Source: Camellia lanceoleosa (lineage: Eukaryota > Streptophyta > Magnoliopsida > Ericales > Theaceae). Taken from it: a DNA stretch of 64,000 nt. A program made the position numbers and the translations under genes. The notes beneath the pieces are model-generated. The model was not told the origin of the DNA. It did no database searches and saw nothing but the letters and a program-made list of their open reading frames with translations. Of the stretch, positions 22,274 to 33,969 are shown piece by piece (the stretch's first letter is position 1; the number at the start of each line of letters is the position of its first letter). The DNA lies in NCBI GenBank assembly GCA_025200525.1, contig CM045762.1, forward strand, positions 91,578,717 to 91,642,716, written 5' to 3'.

Positions 22274-25200
22274 GAAACTGTAGACATGCCCGTGGGCCTC
22301 ATGCTACAGTTCAGAATCAAATTGTCACGGTTCTTAATCTGATCTCGCAAAGTGGAATGCAAGATTGATAAATCACCAAAGAGTCCAAATCTGGCAAATC
22401 GTTTTGGAAAACTGATTTTTAAGAAGTACCAAATATGGACTGTTTTGCCTGATACAGAGTCGCCACCTAAATGTTTTATTTTTGGCGAAATTTAGGAAAC
22501 CCTGACTCATTGCCTGAGGCCACGTGTCCATCATTACCAAAGTTGCCTCGGCTCGGGAGCTTGGGTACGATTGGGGAAGGTCAGCTATGAGCACCCCCGC
22601 TTACCCGATCAAAGATCGGCCACTACTAAACATGATATTTTGTTTTTAAAAACACACGTGTTCTTATTCCGATTAATTAGCTAGAATTACTATGTGATGC
22701 GCACAACACACAAGTATAGACTAGATCGCCTAATTTGGAACAAAGCATCGCATGTTTGTTTGAAAATGGTTTGAAGGTGCTACTCGCAGGTAGGCTAAAA
22801 TGCGGATTTGCCACCCTCAAGTGGGCTTAGGAAAACATGATTTTTGCCACTCCGCAAAGTGGGCTTAAAACTCGCATTTCGATGAATTGTTCCAATTCAA
22901 GTAATCTAACCTCCACCCATAGGCATTCAGGCAGTTATATCAATTAAGCAAATAGCCTCATGGCAAGCATGCTATCATGGCAACACTCACACTCATGCAA
23001 GATGCTAAAGCATAAATACTTACAGTGTACTCTGAGCCAAAACAAAAGCTATGTTAGAAATCAATGCATGATCCTAGCTATGTTAAGAATGCTTAATGCA
23101 ACACGTGCAAAATGAAACTAGAAATAGGCTCAGCTATTCTAAAATGACATATGAGATGCAACTTGATAATCATGTATTCAAATTGGTATTGAAATATAAT
23201 GCGGTTTGTATGATGCGCCGAGCCTGGTGCATGCAAAACAGATGAATGGATGCAAACATACGAGCATAAGTATGCTAATTAAAACATGCCCTAAGACTAA
23301 CCATCAAAAGCAGATAAATAAAAGAGAGAAAGATGTGGGGTTTGAAGACATTCACACACTCACGCACACTTATTACAAAACTCGCCCTCTCGACGGAGGG
23401 TCCGAAAGAATAATACAAATTAGCTAATTAATCAACTGACAAGCTAATTAATTACAAAACCACTTAACTAATTAAATGAATCAATTAAGCTACCAAATCA
23501 GTAAGTGGCCACGGGAAGAGGGGCAAATGCATGCATGCTCGGCTCTGCTCGAAAATCTATCGCCATGCTCATGCTGCCTTTATTTACACTGCTCTGCACC
23601 TCTAGAAACTGCAGTAGTCTCAAGGATGCTTCTGAATCACTCCCTGAGTGTTGTGGGAGGTCATCGACCAAAAGGCAAGGCCATCGGCCAAGTGGAACTG
23701 GTCATCGACCATTTGTGGGGATCTCGGCCAACAATGTATAGCTAGCGATCGAAGATGGCCGACCGCCATCTCTTCCCAGAATCTGTTTTTTGCTTGAGAG
23801 GACAAAGCAGTATGGCAATGCATTTACAAGACAATGTATGCACGACCACCCTCCCTATCATGTCATGAACTCAAGGGAGTATAGTCCTCGACCCTCGGGC
23901 CACCAATCATGCATTTCAATGCATGATGACCAAAGGAGCCAAGTGCGCAACTTCAATATCAAATGAAATGCACACAAAACACATAAAGGGGCCCCCAACC
24001 TCTATCACGGTTGATCAAGAGGCAAGAGATGCATGCACAATGCTATGCAAGCTGAATATGCAAGCAAACTAATGCAACATGAATATGCAAGCAACAATGC
24101 TATACAAGGCAATTAGCATATAACAATGTGGAAAGACAAGCATGCAAACAAGCATGTAACTTAACAAGCATGCAAACATGCAAGGCATGTGACAACATTC
24201 AAGCATGTAACAACATGTGAGGCAAATATGTAACAACATGTTAAGCAACTTAAGAAAGAAAATGCATGCCAAATGCATTACAACTTAAGCATGCAACAAC
24301 GTGTCATGGACCAAGTATACAACGAGGCACAATTGAACTAGCATGCCGCAACATGCGATTTACCAAATATGCAACAAGCATGTAACAACACGCAAGGCAA
24401 GCATGCAACAACATGCGATGATGGTCTTAAACTAAAATGGACAGCTCTCAAATAGGTCCAAATCAGTGGCCAAAATGCTATGGAAATGAGGACAAATGCA
24501 CATACAAACATGTATGCCAATTGGCCCAACACTCAAGCATAAAAGGGCAACTTTTAAGCACACTTAAAAGGAATGAAAAGCATGCAAATGTGACAACATT
24601 ACATGCTCTGAAATGATGCTAGGAGTTTTGCCAAATCACATAAACAAGTCAAGCATGGCATGCCTAAGGCTTAAAGCCTAAGACTAGTCAAGGGACTTGA
24701 ACCAAAGCTACTCAAAACAAAAAGCATATGGCAAGCATAACCCAAAATAGTCCTAAACCATGGCAAAGTGAGCCTAAAACATGCAATGACCGAAGCCAAA
24801 ACAAGCTAAAACAAAGGGGCAGAACATGAGGCATACAAGGCCACAAAAGAGGTGTTACACTACACCTAATAGAACCAAACATGGCATGCTTTAGACAACC
24901 AAAATCAGAGTTATGGCATGTTAAAACGAACTCGAAAACCCACTTAGATGGCATCTAAATGACCTAAGCATAGAGGCATGCACAATGACCCGATCGTGAA
25001 GCATGAGCCACCAACTCTTCAAGGCATTGAAAGGATGACAAATGCAAGCATACAAGCATGAAATATGGACTGAAATAACATGACAAATGATTCCAAATCA
25101 CTGAAATGGCCCAAGTAAAGCATGCTAGTGACTTAAGCACCCAAAGCTAACAAGCTAGATTGTATGGTAGCTATACAAAACAATGCAAGCATGACCAAAA

Positions 25201-25520
25201 CAATGAAAAACATAGCTTTAGCATGTTAAAACAAGACTAAAAGCTCCGTGAAGTTAAGGCAAAATCATGCTAAAATAGCATGTCACAACATGATACATGT
25301 TAGGCCAAATCATGGGATTACAAGACAAGTACATGAAGTGTGCATTATATGTCTAAACCAAGTCAAAATAGTTCTATATCATGGAAAAACAAAACGTAAT
25401 ATATACTGAAATGAAGCTAGAACAAGCTAAGCTCATATGCCACAAACATAAGCCATTTATGCAAGCATTAAAGACAATAAGGAGAGGGGATGACCCTCTC
25501 CTATTTAGGACACCAAAACC

Positions 25521-25566
25521 ACCTCTCCACCACTGAAAATCCTCTGGATTTCAGTGGTAGAGAGCT
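25521..25566. other. Conserved LTR hairpin (element B right)
   Basis: ACCACTGAAAAT (25529-25540) pairs with ATTTCAGTGGT (25548-25558); the outer flanks TCTC and GAGA also pair. Confidence 0.6.
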
Positions 25567-25956
25567 CATGCAAATCTCAAAGTGAGGGCCAAAAGAGATG
25601 GCCTAAAACAAGGCCTAACAAGGCCTTAGAGGGGGGGAAACAACCCCAAACCTCAAAATGACCTTAAACAAAGTTCTAAAGCAAGTAAAATCAGAACTTT
25701 TATCAGTTATATACCAAGCTTAAAACAATAAGCAAGATGGGCTAAAAACTTAACCAAGAAAGGGGAATCTAAAGCAAGCAACTCACCATTGTAGAACCTC
25801 TTTAAGGACAAAGCCCCAGTAGGTTTTCTGAGTTCAAAGCAACCCAAGAACTCCAAAACCAACTCCTTAGCACCTCAGCAACTCAAGGATGGTGTAACAC
25901 TAGGTGCCTTAGTGCAAAAATATGAACAAAACACACTCTTGATCACAAAAACACAC

Positions 25957-25958
25957 AA

Positions 25959-25991
<33 letters not shown>
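25957..25991. repeat. AG dinucleotide microsatellite
   Basis: About 16 AG repeats in the right LTR; the left LTR has only a few at the matching place (4495-4506). The run expanded after insertion. Confidence 0.8.
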
Positions 25992-25994
<3 letters not shown>

Positions 25995-26061
25995 ATAGAT
26001 AGAGAGATATATATGAACTCTAACCCTAAAATCCAGAACCTCTGAGAAGGGAGGAGGGCCT

Positions 26062-26145
26062 CCCCTCTTATAGAAATCCACTTTTGCAAAGCTTCTTGGA
26101 GAAGCTAAGCAAGGCTGAAATCCCTCCATACACGTGTATGGAGGG
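26062..26145 (-). promoter_or_regulatory. LTR promoter, element B 5' LTR
   Basis: CCCTCCATACAC (26122-26133) is followed at once by its exact reverse complement (26134-26145), centring a CACGTG G-box. About 55 nt downstream on the minus strand lies TATAAGAGGGG (26062-26072). This is the copy that would drive gag-pol. G-boxes bind plant bZIP and bHLH factors of light, ABA and stress responses. Confidence 0.6.
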
Positions 26146-26546
26146 GGAATTGTGTGTGCCAGCTGGCACAAAATATCTTCCAAAAACAGATGGAAAGGGG
26201 TCGGCCAGAAAATATGGCCGATTGGCCAACAAAGGTGGCCGACCGACCAAACACAGTGCTGATCGGCCAACACTACTGGCCGATGGCAAGAAAAATGGGC
26301 CGGTGGCCTCATGCCTTGGCCGGTGGGTTGAGGGGATGGCCAACAAGCCACCCTCTTCCCGTAGAATCAAAAGCACAAGTGTTTGGTCCACGACCAAGCA
26401 CAAACACAGACAAGTTGAGAGATCTTGAGGCAAGGCGCGCGGCCGAGTCCTCCGGGAACTCAAAACGAACACGAGCATGGATGATCACCGAGTGTTCAAA
26501 TGGTGACGTCCAAGTCTTGAGGACAGTCAAAAATAGGGTGCCTAGA

Positions 26547-26551
26547 GGATC
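26547..26551. repeat. Target-site duplication of element B (right), GGATC
   Basis: Matches 795-799. Confidence 0.9.
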
Positions 26552-27497
26552 CTTTTTGAGGGCCCGGTTGGCAAGGCATACTACTTGGGGGAGCGGTTCA
26601 TCTGCCAGACCAGAGGCTAGGCTGATCCCGTTGTTCCACATCCTCATCCTCCTCCGAGTATGAGGATTGTCGATGAGCTTCATGATGGACCTTTGATTGA
26701 TTACCTGATGCAGGATGAGAACGGTGACAGATACCATGAGCCTGGCGACTTCGTCACATTCTTATAGACCCGGGTGATGGTGTCTCTTACCAGGGGTGTG
26801 GCCTGCGTAGTTCCCGAGGGTCAAGGCCGTTGCCGCCGCCGGTAATGTTGCCGCCGCCGGTGATGCTCCCATTCCTAGGCTTCCTGTGATTCCCATTCAG
26901 GTCATATACATGCGATCGAATGGGGTGACTGAGCAGATTTCCCTTGAGCATATCGATGAGAGGGATCGTCGACTGGTGATTGGTCCCGGTGTAGAGCAGG
27001 TATACATTTCTTTCTATTCCTGCCCCCTATCTCTACTGTGCTTGCCTACTTTGCCCCACTATATGTTATCACTTTTGTCCCACTGTACTCAACTTTTCAC
27101 TATTTTGCAGGTGCCTGCAGCGTGCATTGATGATCTCCTACGGACGATTAATCGGCTACCTCTCATGGTACGGAGAAGATAGACTGCTTTGGCTACTTAT
27201 GGGATTGAGGTATGCTTTGTCAATAGTTTACTCTTGTTTTCGGTTCACGCTTATACTGGTCAATACTGATACTCATGCTCTTTTCAACTTGAGCCGGCAC
27301 CAGTTGCACCCGCAGGACCTCCTCTAGCTAAGAGTTGGAGACAAGGCCAAATTAGAGGCAGAGGAGGGGCTGACCAAGGAAGAGGCCGAATAAGGCAGCA
27401 CTCACCCCCCGAGGAGTCTTTCGAGGAGTACATGACCTCTGAGGAGGAGAGAGAGGAGCTCGAGATATAGTCTAGCAGCCCCAGTGATGACAGTGAT
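26552..27497 (+). pseudogene. Element C PMD gene, rest of exon 4, exon 5 and most of exon 6
   Basis: Exon 4 continues from 799 as LFEGPVGKAYYLGERFICQT and ends at 26999 before GTATAC. Exon 5 is 27111-27209, exactly 99 nt as in A and B (VPAACIDDLLRTINRLPLM). Exon 6 probably starts near 27294 and includes RGRGGADQGRGR and the acidic SEEEREELE before element A interrupts it after SPSDDSD. Several stops are present, so this is a decayed gene. Conservation of exon lengths in this older copy shows the gene structure predates A and B. Confidence 0.75.
27493..27497. repeat. Target-site duplication of element A (left), GTGAT
   Basis: GTGAT precedes TGTAACAAGC and recurs at 54376-54380 after the right LTR. 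Joining the flanks keeps the PMD reading frame (DDSD then APPLQL). Confidence 0.92.
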
Positions 27498-30230
27498 TGT
27501 AACAAGCACGCGAGGGGCCTCACTACAGTTCAGACTCGATTTTGTGCCACGGTTCTAAATCTGAACCAAAGAGTCCAACTCTGGCAAATCGTTTTGAGAA
27601 AAACAGATTTTTGAAAAAAAGTGCCAAACATGGACTACTTTGCCAGATACAGAGTCGCCACCTAAATATTTTTTTTAAATGGGAGAATTTAGGAAACCCT
27701 AACTCGGTGCCAAAGGCCACGTGTCCGTCATCACCAAAGTTGCCTCGGCTCGGGAACTTGGGTACGATTGGGGAAGGTCAGCTATGAGCACCCCCTCTCG
27801 CCCGGTCCGAAGACCGGCCTCTACTAACCATGATATCCGTTTTTTAAAACGCTATGTGTTCTTATTCCGATTAATTAGCTAGCATTTACTACGTGATGCG
27901 CACAGCAAAACAAGTATAGACTAGATTGCCTAATTTGGAAGTAAACATTGCATATCCGTTTATTTGGAAAACGCTTTGGAATTTGCTACTCGCAAGTAGG
28001 CTAAAATACGGATTTCAACGAGTTGTTCCAACTCAAACAATCCAACCTTCACCCACAGGCAATCAAACAGTTTATCTCATATAAGCACTTAGCCGCATGG
28101 TAAGCATACTGTCATGTTAACACTCACACGCATGCGGTATGCTAAAGCATAAATACTTACATCGTACTCCGTGCCAAAACAATAAACTAGTTAGCAAACA
28201 TGCATGTCCTAGTTTATGTTAAAGTGACTAATGCATCGCATACAGAATGTGATTAGGATAGGCTCGGCTAACCCTAAAATGGCATGTGAAACGCAATCAT
28301 TCGATGCACGTATTCAAGTTAGATTTGAAATACAATGCAGTTAGCATGATGTACCGAGCCCGGTGCATGCGAGACAAATGTATGGATGCACACATGCATA
28401 GCATAAGGTATGCTAAAATAAATATGCCCTAATACTAACCATCAAAAGCAGGTAAGTAAAAGGGAGAAAGAAATGGGGATTGGAAGACATCCACACACAC
28501 GCACCCACACTTATTACAGATTCGCTCTCGCCCGGAGGAACCGAAAGAATATACAGATTAATTAACCTACAAGCTAATTAATTATTACAAATTACCTAAT
28601 TAGTTAACAAACTAACTAAGCTAGGAAAAACAATAAACCGCCTCGGGAAGAGAGCCCAATTCAATGCATGCTCGGGTCCTGCTTGGAAGCGCACTGCCAT
28701 GCATAGACTGCCTCTGTTTTCCCTGCTCTGCCCCTCTGAAGACTGCCAAAGTCTCTGAATTGCTTTCCTGGACATCGGGAGACACCACCGGCTGAGTAGA
28801 ATTGCCACCGGCTGTGATTTGGTGTCCATCGGCACAAAATGAATCCATCGGCTGATGATTTACTGCCGGTCGGCACTCTGTGAAGTCGATCGGCAAAAAG
28901 TTTCTGCAGAACCCTGTTTGACAACAGTAGAGGACAGAACTTTGCATAGCAATGTAATCCAAACAATGTGTGCACCAACCAAGCTCCTTATCATGTGTAC
29001 AACTCAAAGGGGCATGGTGCTTGCTTCTTGGACCATCAATCGCGCATTTCAATGCGTGATGGCCCAAGAGAACTAAGTGTGCATTTTTCATTTCAAATGT
29101 AATGCAATACACAAAATCACATAGGAGGGCCAACCTCTATCACACTCACTTCAAGAGGCCAAGCATGCACATTGATGCAATGCAATCCTAAACATATTAG
29201 CTAGCATGCAACATGGATAATGCAATGTGTACATGCAAGTATGCAAACAATCATACAAGGTGAGCATGCAAACCAAATAAAGGGTGGACTTAAACATGAG
29301 TTAGGCAACTCTAAATAAGCCTAAAACAGTGACCATATACCAAGGAATTGGGACCAAACACACATACGAGCATGCATAGATACATGGTTCAAGACTTAAG
29401 CATAATGAAGCAACTTTCAAGCACACTTAAAAGAGGCCAAGTATGGACAATGAGCATACAAATTAAGCTTTGAAAATCATGCTAGAACATGGTGCCAAAC
29501 CAATTAAACAAAGCAAGCATATCATGCAATTATGACCCAAGTACTTAAGACAAGCCAAGGAGGCTTAAACCAAGGTCAAGTCCACCAAGCCTCACAAGGC
29601 AAAGGGGACTTAAAACAGGTTAAAAGAAGACTTAAGCAAAGCCAAGGGTGCACCTAGATGGCATCTAAGTGGCTCAAGTCCAAAAGCATGTACAATAGCC
29701 AAAACATGGAGCATACAACACAAGCTTTCAAAGCAATAATGAAGCATCAAAGGCAAGCATGTGAGCATGTTAAAGGGACTGAAATAACATGGCAAGTGGT
29801 TCCAAACCCTTGAAATGAGGCAAGGATGCATGCTATACACTCGCACACTTAAGGCTAACAAGCCAAAATGCAAAGGGGCTACACTAAGCATGCCAAAGTC
29901 GACCCAAACAACTAAGGACAGACCTTAAACATGGCAAAATAAGCACAAAACCTTCACAAGGCTAAACCTAAAACATGCTTGAACAAGGGTTTACAACCCA
30001 AGGCATAACAAGGCCTAAACATGGCATTACAAGGTAGGTATGCTAAGCATGCATGGTGTACCAAAACCAACACACAACAATGTTATATCATAGCATAGTA
30101 AGCATAAAAAGCAGCTATGGCATGATCAACAAACACTCAAACATGATGCTCCCTCAAGAGGCCAAAATGGGTCCTTTTCAAGGACAACAAGGGGAGGGGG
30201 GTGGCCCTCTCCTTCTTGAGACTTCAAGGC

Positions 30231-30278
30231 ACCATCCTTACCACTGAAATCCCTCAAGATTTCAGTGGTGAGGAGGCC
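30231..30278. other. Conserved LTR hairpin (element A left)
   Basis: ACCACTGAAAT (30240-30250) and ATTTCAGTGGT (30259-30269) are perfectly complementary around an 8-base loop. Confidence 0.65.
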
Positions 30279-30771
30279 CAAACACCAGAGTCTCAGAGCT
30301 CACTCAAAATGGCACAAAATGGGGCCTCTCAAGGCTTAAGAGGGGTCAAACACCTCCAAACCACAAAACACTCTTAACAAACAATCAAGAGGGCTTAAAA
30401 ACAGAACTTTTTTATATTATACACTAAGCTCAAAAACAGTTCTAAGATAGGAAAAAATACAATACAAAAAAAAGTGAAAAAGGGGTACGATTGTTACCCT
30501 TGTAGCCCTTCTTCAAATGTGGTGGACCAGCCCCTTCCTTGAGCTCAAACCAGCCCTAAAACTTCAAAACAAGCCTCAAGGACCTCAGTTCCAAGGGGAT
30601 GGTGTGATAGTGGGTGTTTGTGTGCAATAGTAAGCCTAAAACACACACAATGGCAAGAGAGGGAGAGATATAGATATAGGTTAGATACAAAACCCTAAAA
30701 CTAGAGCTCTCTAACTCTCTTCTCCCACTTTTCTAACCTTTTTGTCTAACCCTAATGCCAAGAGAGAAGCC

Positions 30772-30854
30772 CTTCTCTTATAGGCAACCAATCTTGTAAA
30801 GCTTATTCAAGAAGCTAACAAGAAGGCCATCCCTCCATACACGTGTATGGAGGG
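30772..30854 (-). promoter_or_regulatory. LTR promoter, element A left
   Basis: The same 24-bp G-box palindrome as in B (30831-30854) lies about 50 nt upstream of TATAAGAGAAG (30772-30782 minus). Confidence 0.6.
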
Positions 30855-31254
30855 GAACAAAATGCCACCCAGCAGTCTTAAAATATCTGCAAAAGCAGAT
30901 GAACAGTAGTCGGCTGCTCAAAATTGTCATTTTGACAAAATGAACTGCCAACCAGCAACAAAGAATGCCGACCGGCAATATACATTGCCGATGGCAACAA
31001 AACACCAGCCGGTGGCCTCTAGCCACGGCCGGTGATGTGTGGGGATGCCTCTCAAGGCATTCCCTGCCCCTCTAAGGCAACAAACAAGTGTTTGGTGCAA
31101 AACCAGACACTAAACAGTCGAGTTCGGAGATCCTGAAGCAAGGCACGTAGCCGAGACCTCCGGGAACTCCAAACGAACACAAACATGGATGATCACTGGG
31201 TGTTCAAACGGTGACGTCCAAGTCTTGAGGACGGTCAAAAATGTAGTGTCTACA

Positions 31255-31267
31255 ATTGCCCCTCTTT
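31255..31267 (-). other. Polypurine tract of element A
   Basis: Minus strand AAAGAGGGGCAAT abuts the LTR start TGTAGACAC. Confidence 0.85.
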
Positions 31268-33469
31268 GACAGAACTTGAAAGTCATAACAATGACGAGAG
31301 TGAATGTCAAAGCCCAGAGACAACCCATTTTTGACAAGGCCGAAGACTTAGACAAACATGCAAGACAAACAAGGTATGCGCCCGAAGGCAGGGGCAAAAT
31401 GCAACTGAAAATGCAAGAAGCCGAGCATAACTTATGATCATGCAAAGAAAGCTGTAACGAAGCACGCATGCGACAGTTTTAAGCTAGCATACACCAAACT
31501 ACACTACAATGCAGAAAGGATGTAAGAGAATTATGCAATTCTCAAAACGTCTCACTCGGAGGATACAATACCTGTCCGGTTCGTCTGGTTGCACCAGCCT
31601 CAAATGAACCGTACATACAATATCGTGCCTGCAAAGGAAACAAACTTAACAGGTAGGGTATTGTTAGCAACATGCATGACAATGCAATGATGAATGCAAA
31701 ATGATATGCAATATATACAAAACTATGTATAAACAATGCAAATGAAAATTCAATGCAATTGAAACAATGCAAACTACATACAGAGAAATTGAATCATGAT
31801 CCAATCATGAGCAGTTCGAAACCACACAAATGTCAAATAGATTGATCGAGGTAACAAGTCCGTCTACCATAGAAAAGGTCACACAAAACTATGAGTAATG
31901 TAGACGGACACAAGAACAAGTATTGGGTGGAATGACATAAGTGGGGTAACGATCCGCTGGGGAAGGAATGATGATCCTAATGCCGGATGCAAAATTACAC
32001 TACAATGTAATGTATAATGGATATGGCATGCAGCCAAACCAAATCTTGCCTAGGAAAGGCATGTACACAAACGAGCCATGTCTAACATAGAAAAGGTGCC
32101 ACAACCCTCAAACCAACATACCAGCGTGGAATAGGCGCGTACACATGCAGAACTGTGTTTTGACGTGAAAAGTATGGGCACATACCAGACCAAGCTCAAC
32201 ATGGAAAGGTGCAAGCCATAGATGGAAGGTGATACAATGGATGCATGCGATCTAAAATGCAATGGAAATGGATACAATGGATATGGCACGCGGGCCAAAC
32301 CAAATCTTGCCTAGGAAAGGCATGTACGCATACAAGCCACGTCTAACATAGAACGGTCACACAGGACTATGCTTCAACGTAAAAAGTACGGGCACATACG
32401 GGACCAAGCTCAACCTGGAAAGGCGCGAGCCATAGATGGAGGGTGATGCAATGGATGCATGCAAACTACAATGCAATATATACAAACATGCCATGGAATG
32501 GACGTAAATGCAATATTTACAGTGAAATGCAATATGATGCAATAGCTACGATTGCAGCTTTCCCTATTCTCCCAACGGGGCAATATACTAAGTTGGTTCA
32601 GTATCCAGAACTGAGGCGCAAACATGCTACCTCAACCTATGGGGCTTCCATACAGATTTCAAGCCGAGGGTACACCCCCTGGGTATTTAAACCAGACTTT
32701 AGTCTCGGAAATCCCGAACCTTTGCGTTCTAGGCATAAGCCATTCGAACTCTAGTTTCCACCATCCCAGTTGGTCCCCTAGGAACTCACCGCAAACACAG
32801 GCAGGTGGCTTTACCAGACCACCGGAAGTCGTTCGGGCACGACAAACACCAAAGGATTTGCACCTTTAGAGGATTTAAGGTCTCCTAGACCAGGATGCAA
32901 AAATGTATGCATGACAATGCATGTTTGATGGAATGCGCGATGCGTGAAATGCATGTTGGATGGAATGCGCGACAACGCACGGCTTGAAATGCATGAATTT
33001 TTGATGTGCAGCAACACGTGGCTGAATGCAAATGAACTGTGCACACCAAGGCATCGAAGGTCTTGCACCTTCCGAGGATTTAAGGTCTCCTAGACCAGCG
33101 CAAGTGGTATGCATGACAATGCAACTGGATGTGCATAACAATGCAACGAATGAGCATAACAAAGCTAGATAGATGTGCATAACAATGCAAGTGTGATGTG
33201 CATCATGGCATGATGCGACGCACCAGACAGTATGATAAATGCATGCAGCGCACACGGGGCAACTTTTGAATCTTGTAAAACTCAAAAGGATACAGAAAGG
33301 ATACACCGTGTGCGAATTTGAGTGCCACACACTGGAGACACGATCCGAGGTCAAAACGGAGGTCGGTTGAATGTCGGAAATGCGCCATTTTGCACTGTTT
33401 TGAGCAATGAAGGCCCTACATCACTCACATAACCCAAGAAAAGGCATAGGCAGCTCAAAAACCACTGTA
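31268..33469. repeat. Element A 3' UTR with duplicated blocks and GCATGACAATGC motifs
   Basis: Two copies of a roughly 260-bp block start near 32019 and 32279 (GGATATGGCAYGC, then GCCAAACCAAATCTTGCC). A 200-bp block containing GGATTTAAGGTCTCCTAGAC occurs at 32874 and 33077. Scattered GCATGACAATGC or GCATAACAATGC motifs occur at about 31675, 32908, 32975, 33113, 33132 and 33177. No gene is seen. Confidence 0.65.
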
Positions 33470-33964
33470 GGAGACCACCGGATGTCCACCGGCCATCAGA
33501 ATGCACCACCGGCCGTCCATCGGCCATCAAACAATTTCCACCGGCACAATAGATTGCCGACTGGCAAAGAGTGTGGCCGACCGGCAAAAAGTCCCTGTAT
33601 CGGGGCAATTTTGGCATTTCGCTATGGGTCTTTTAAAACAGGGCTTCTAGCCCTATTTCCTCCACTTCTCCTTGCTCGAAAATACTCCCCCTCTCTCTCT
33701 AGCATATTTTCGTCCTTTGATTCTCTCATTTTCTTGCGTTCTAGCCTCTATTTCGTCGTTCGATTCGCGTTCACCCTCGCATTTCGAACATTTTGAACCA
33801 AACGAAACTTCATTTCGGTGTCTTGTTCTTGATTTCCGCCACTCGGAGCTTGTTTCCCTCAATTTTTTCTCGATATCTGTGCCTTTTCCGCACTCCGGCT
33901 TTCCTGGCCATTTCCGACCCTCTCGGGGTTGACTTTTTGTTAACTCTTCACATTCTCTCCCAGT
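33470..33964 (+). promoter_or_regulatory. Promoter and 5' leader of element A PMD gene, separated from the ATG by element G
   Basis: A GGC-rich cluster (33470-33600; CACCGGCC, CCGACCGGCA) is followed by TCTTTTAAAACAGGG (33630-33644) and a CT-rich leader matching 7795-8070 of element B. Element G now separates this from the PMD ATG at 42542. Confidence 0.6.
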
Positions 33965-33969
33965 TTTCC
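33965..33969. repeat. Target-site duplication of element G (left), TTTCC
   Basis: TTTCC before the LTR start and again at 42506-42510. Confidence 0.92.

Larger units (their letters stand above)
800..26546 (-). mobile_element. Element B: ~25.7-kb Tat-lineage Ty3/gypsy retrotransposon with antisense gene cassette
   Basis: The element is bounded by LTRs 800-5054 and 22279-26546 and by a GGATC duplication. The minus-strand order is 5' LTR, tRNA-Arg-like PBS, gag, protease, RT, degenerate RNase H, archaeal-type RNase H, integrase, then two plus-strand genes (DUF7745-like and PMD), tandem-repeat 3' UTR, PPT and 3' LTR. The second RNase H, very long LTRs and tRNA-Arg primer site are Tat-lineage traits. 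No extra ORF is seen between the PBS and gag, unlike classical Ogre, so a non-Ogre Tat branch is more likely. The coding regions contain about ten stops and several frameshifts, so this copy is defective. Confidence 0.93.
22279..26546 (-). repeat. Element B 5' LTR (right)
   Basis: It starts TGTAGACATGCCCG and ends GGGTGCCTAGA, diverged from the expected TCTACA. It matches the left LTR along its length. It contains the hairpin (25521-25566), an AG-dinucleotide run (25957-25991), a TATA box (26062-26072 minus), a perfect 24-bp G-box palindrome (26122-26145) and GGCC clusters (23655-23770 and 26200-26345). Sequence 23742-23820 shows a cluster of small gaps against the left copy at CCGG/CTG/CAG sites. 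Confidence 0.92.
27498..31254 (-). repeat. Element A 3' LTR (left)
   Basis: Begins TGTAACAAGCACGCG and ends AGTGTCTACA. It aligns with 50634-54375. By eye about a dozen differences occur in the first 320 bp, nearly all transitions. It contains GGC-rich clusters (28775-28890, 30905-31045), a hairpin (30231-30278), TATA (30772-30782 minus) and a perfect G-box palindrome (30831-30854). Confidence 0.93.

Noticed and set aside
26552..27497. Possible independent host gene between elements B and A
   Set aside because: Exon lengths, order and motifs match the element-borne PMD genes, and the flanks of B and A rejoin it into one old copy.
32019..32470. Possible second LTR pair
   Set aside because: The two 260-bp blocks are tandem, lack TG/CA ends and flanking duplications, and lie in a 3' UTR where tandem repeats are usual.
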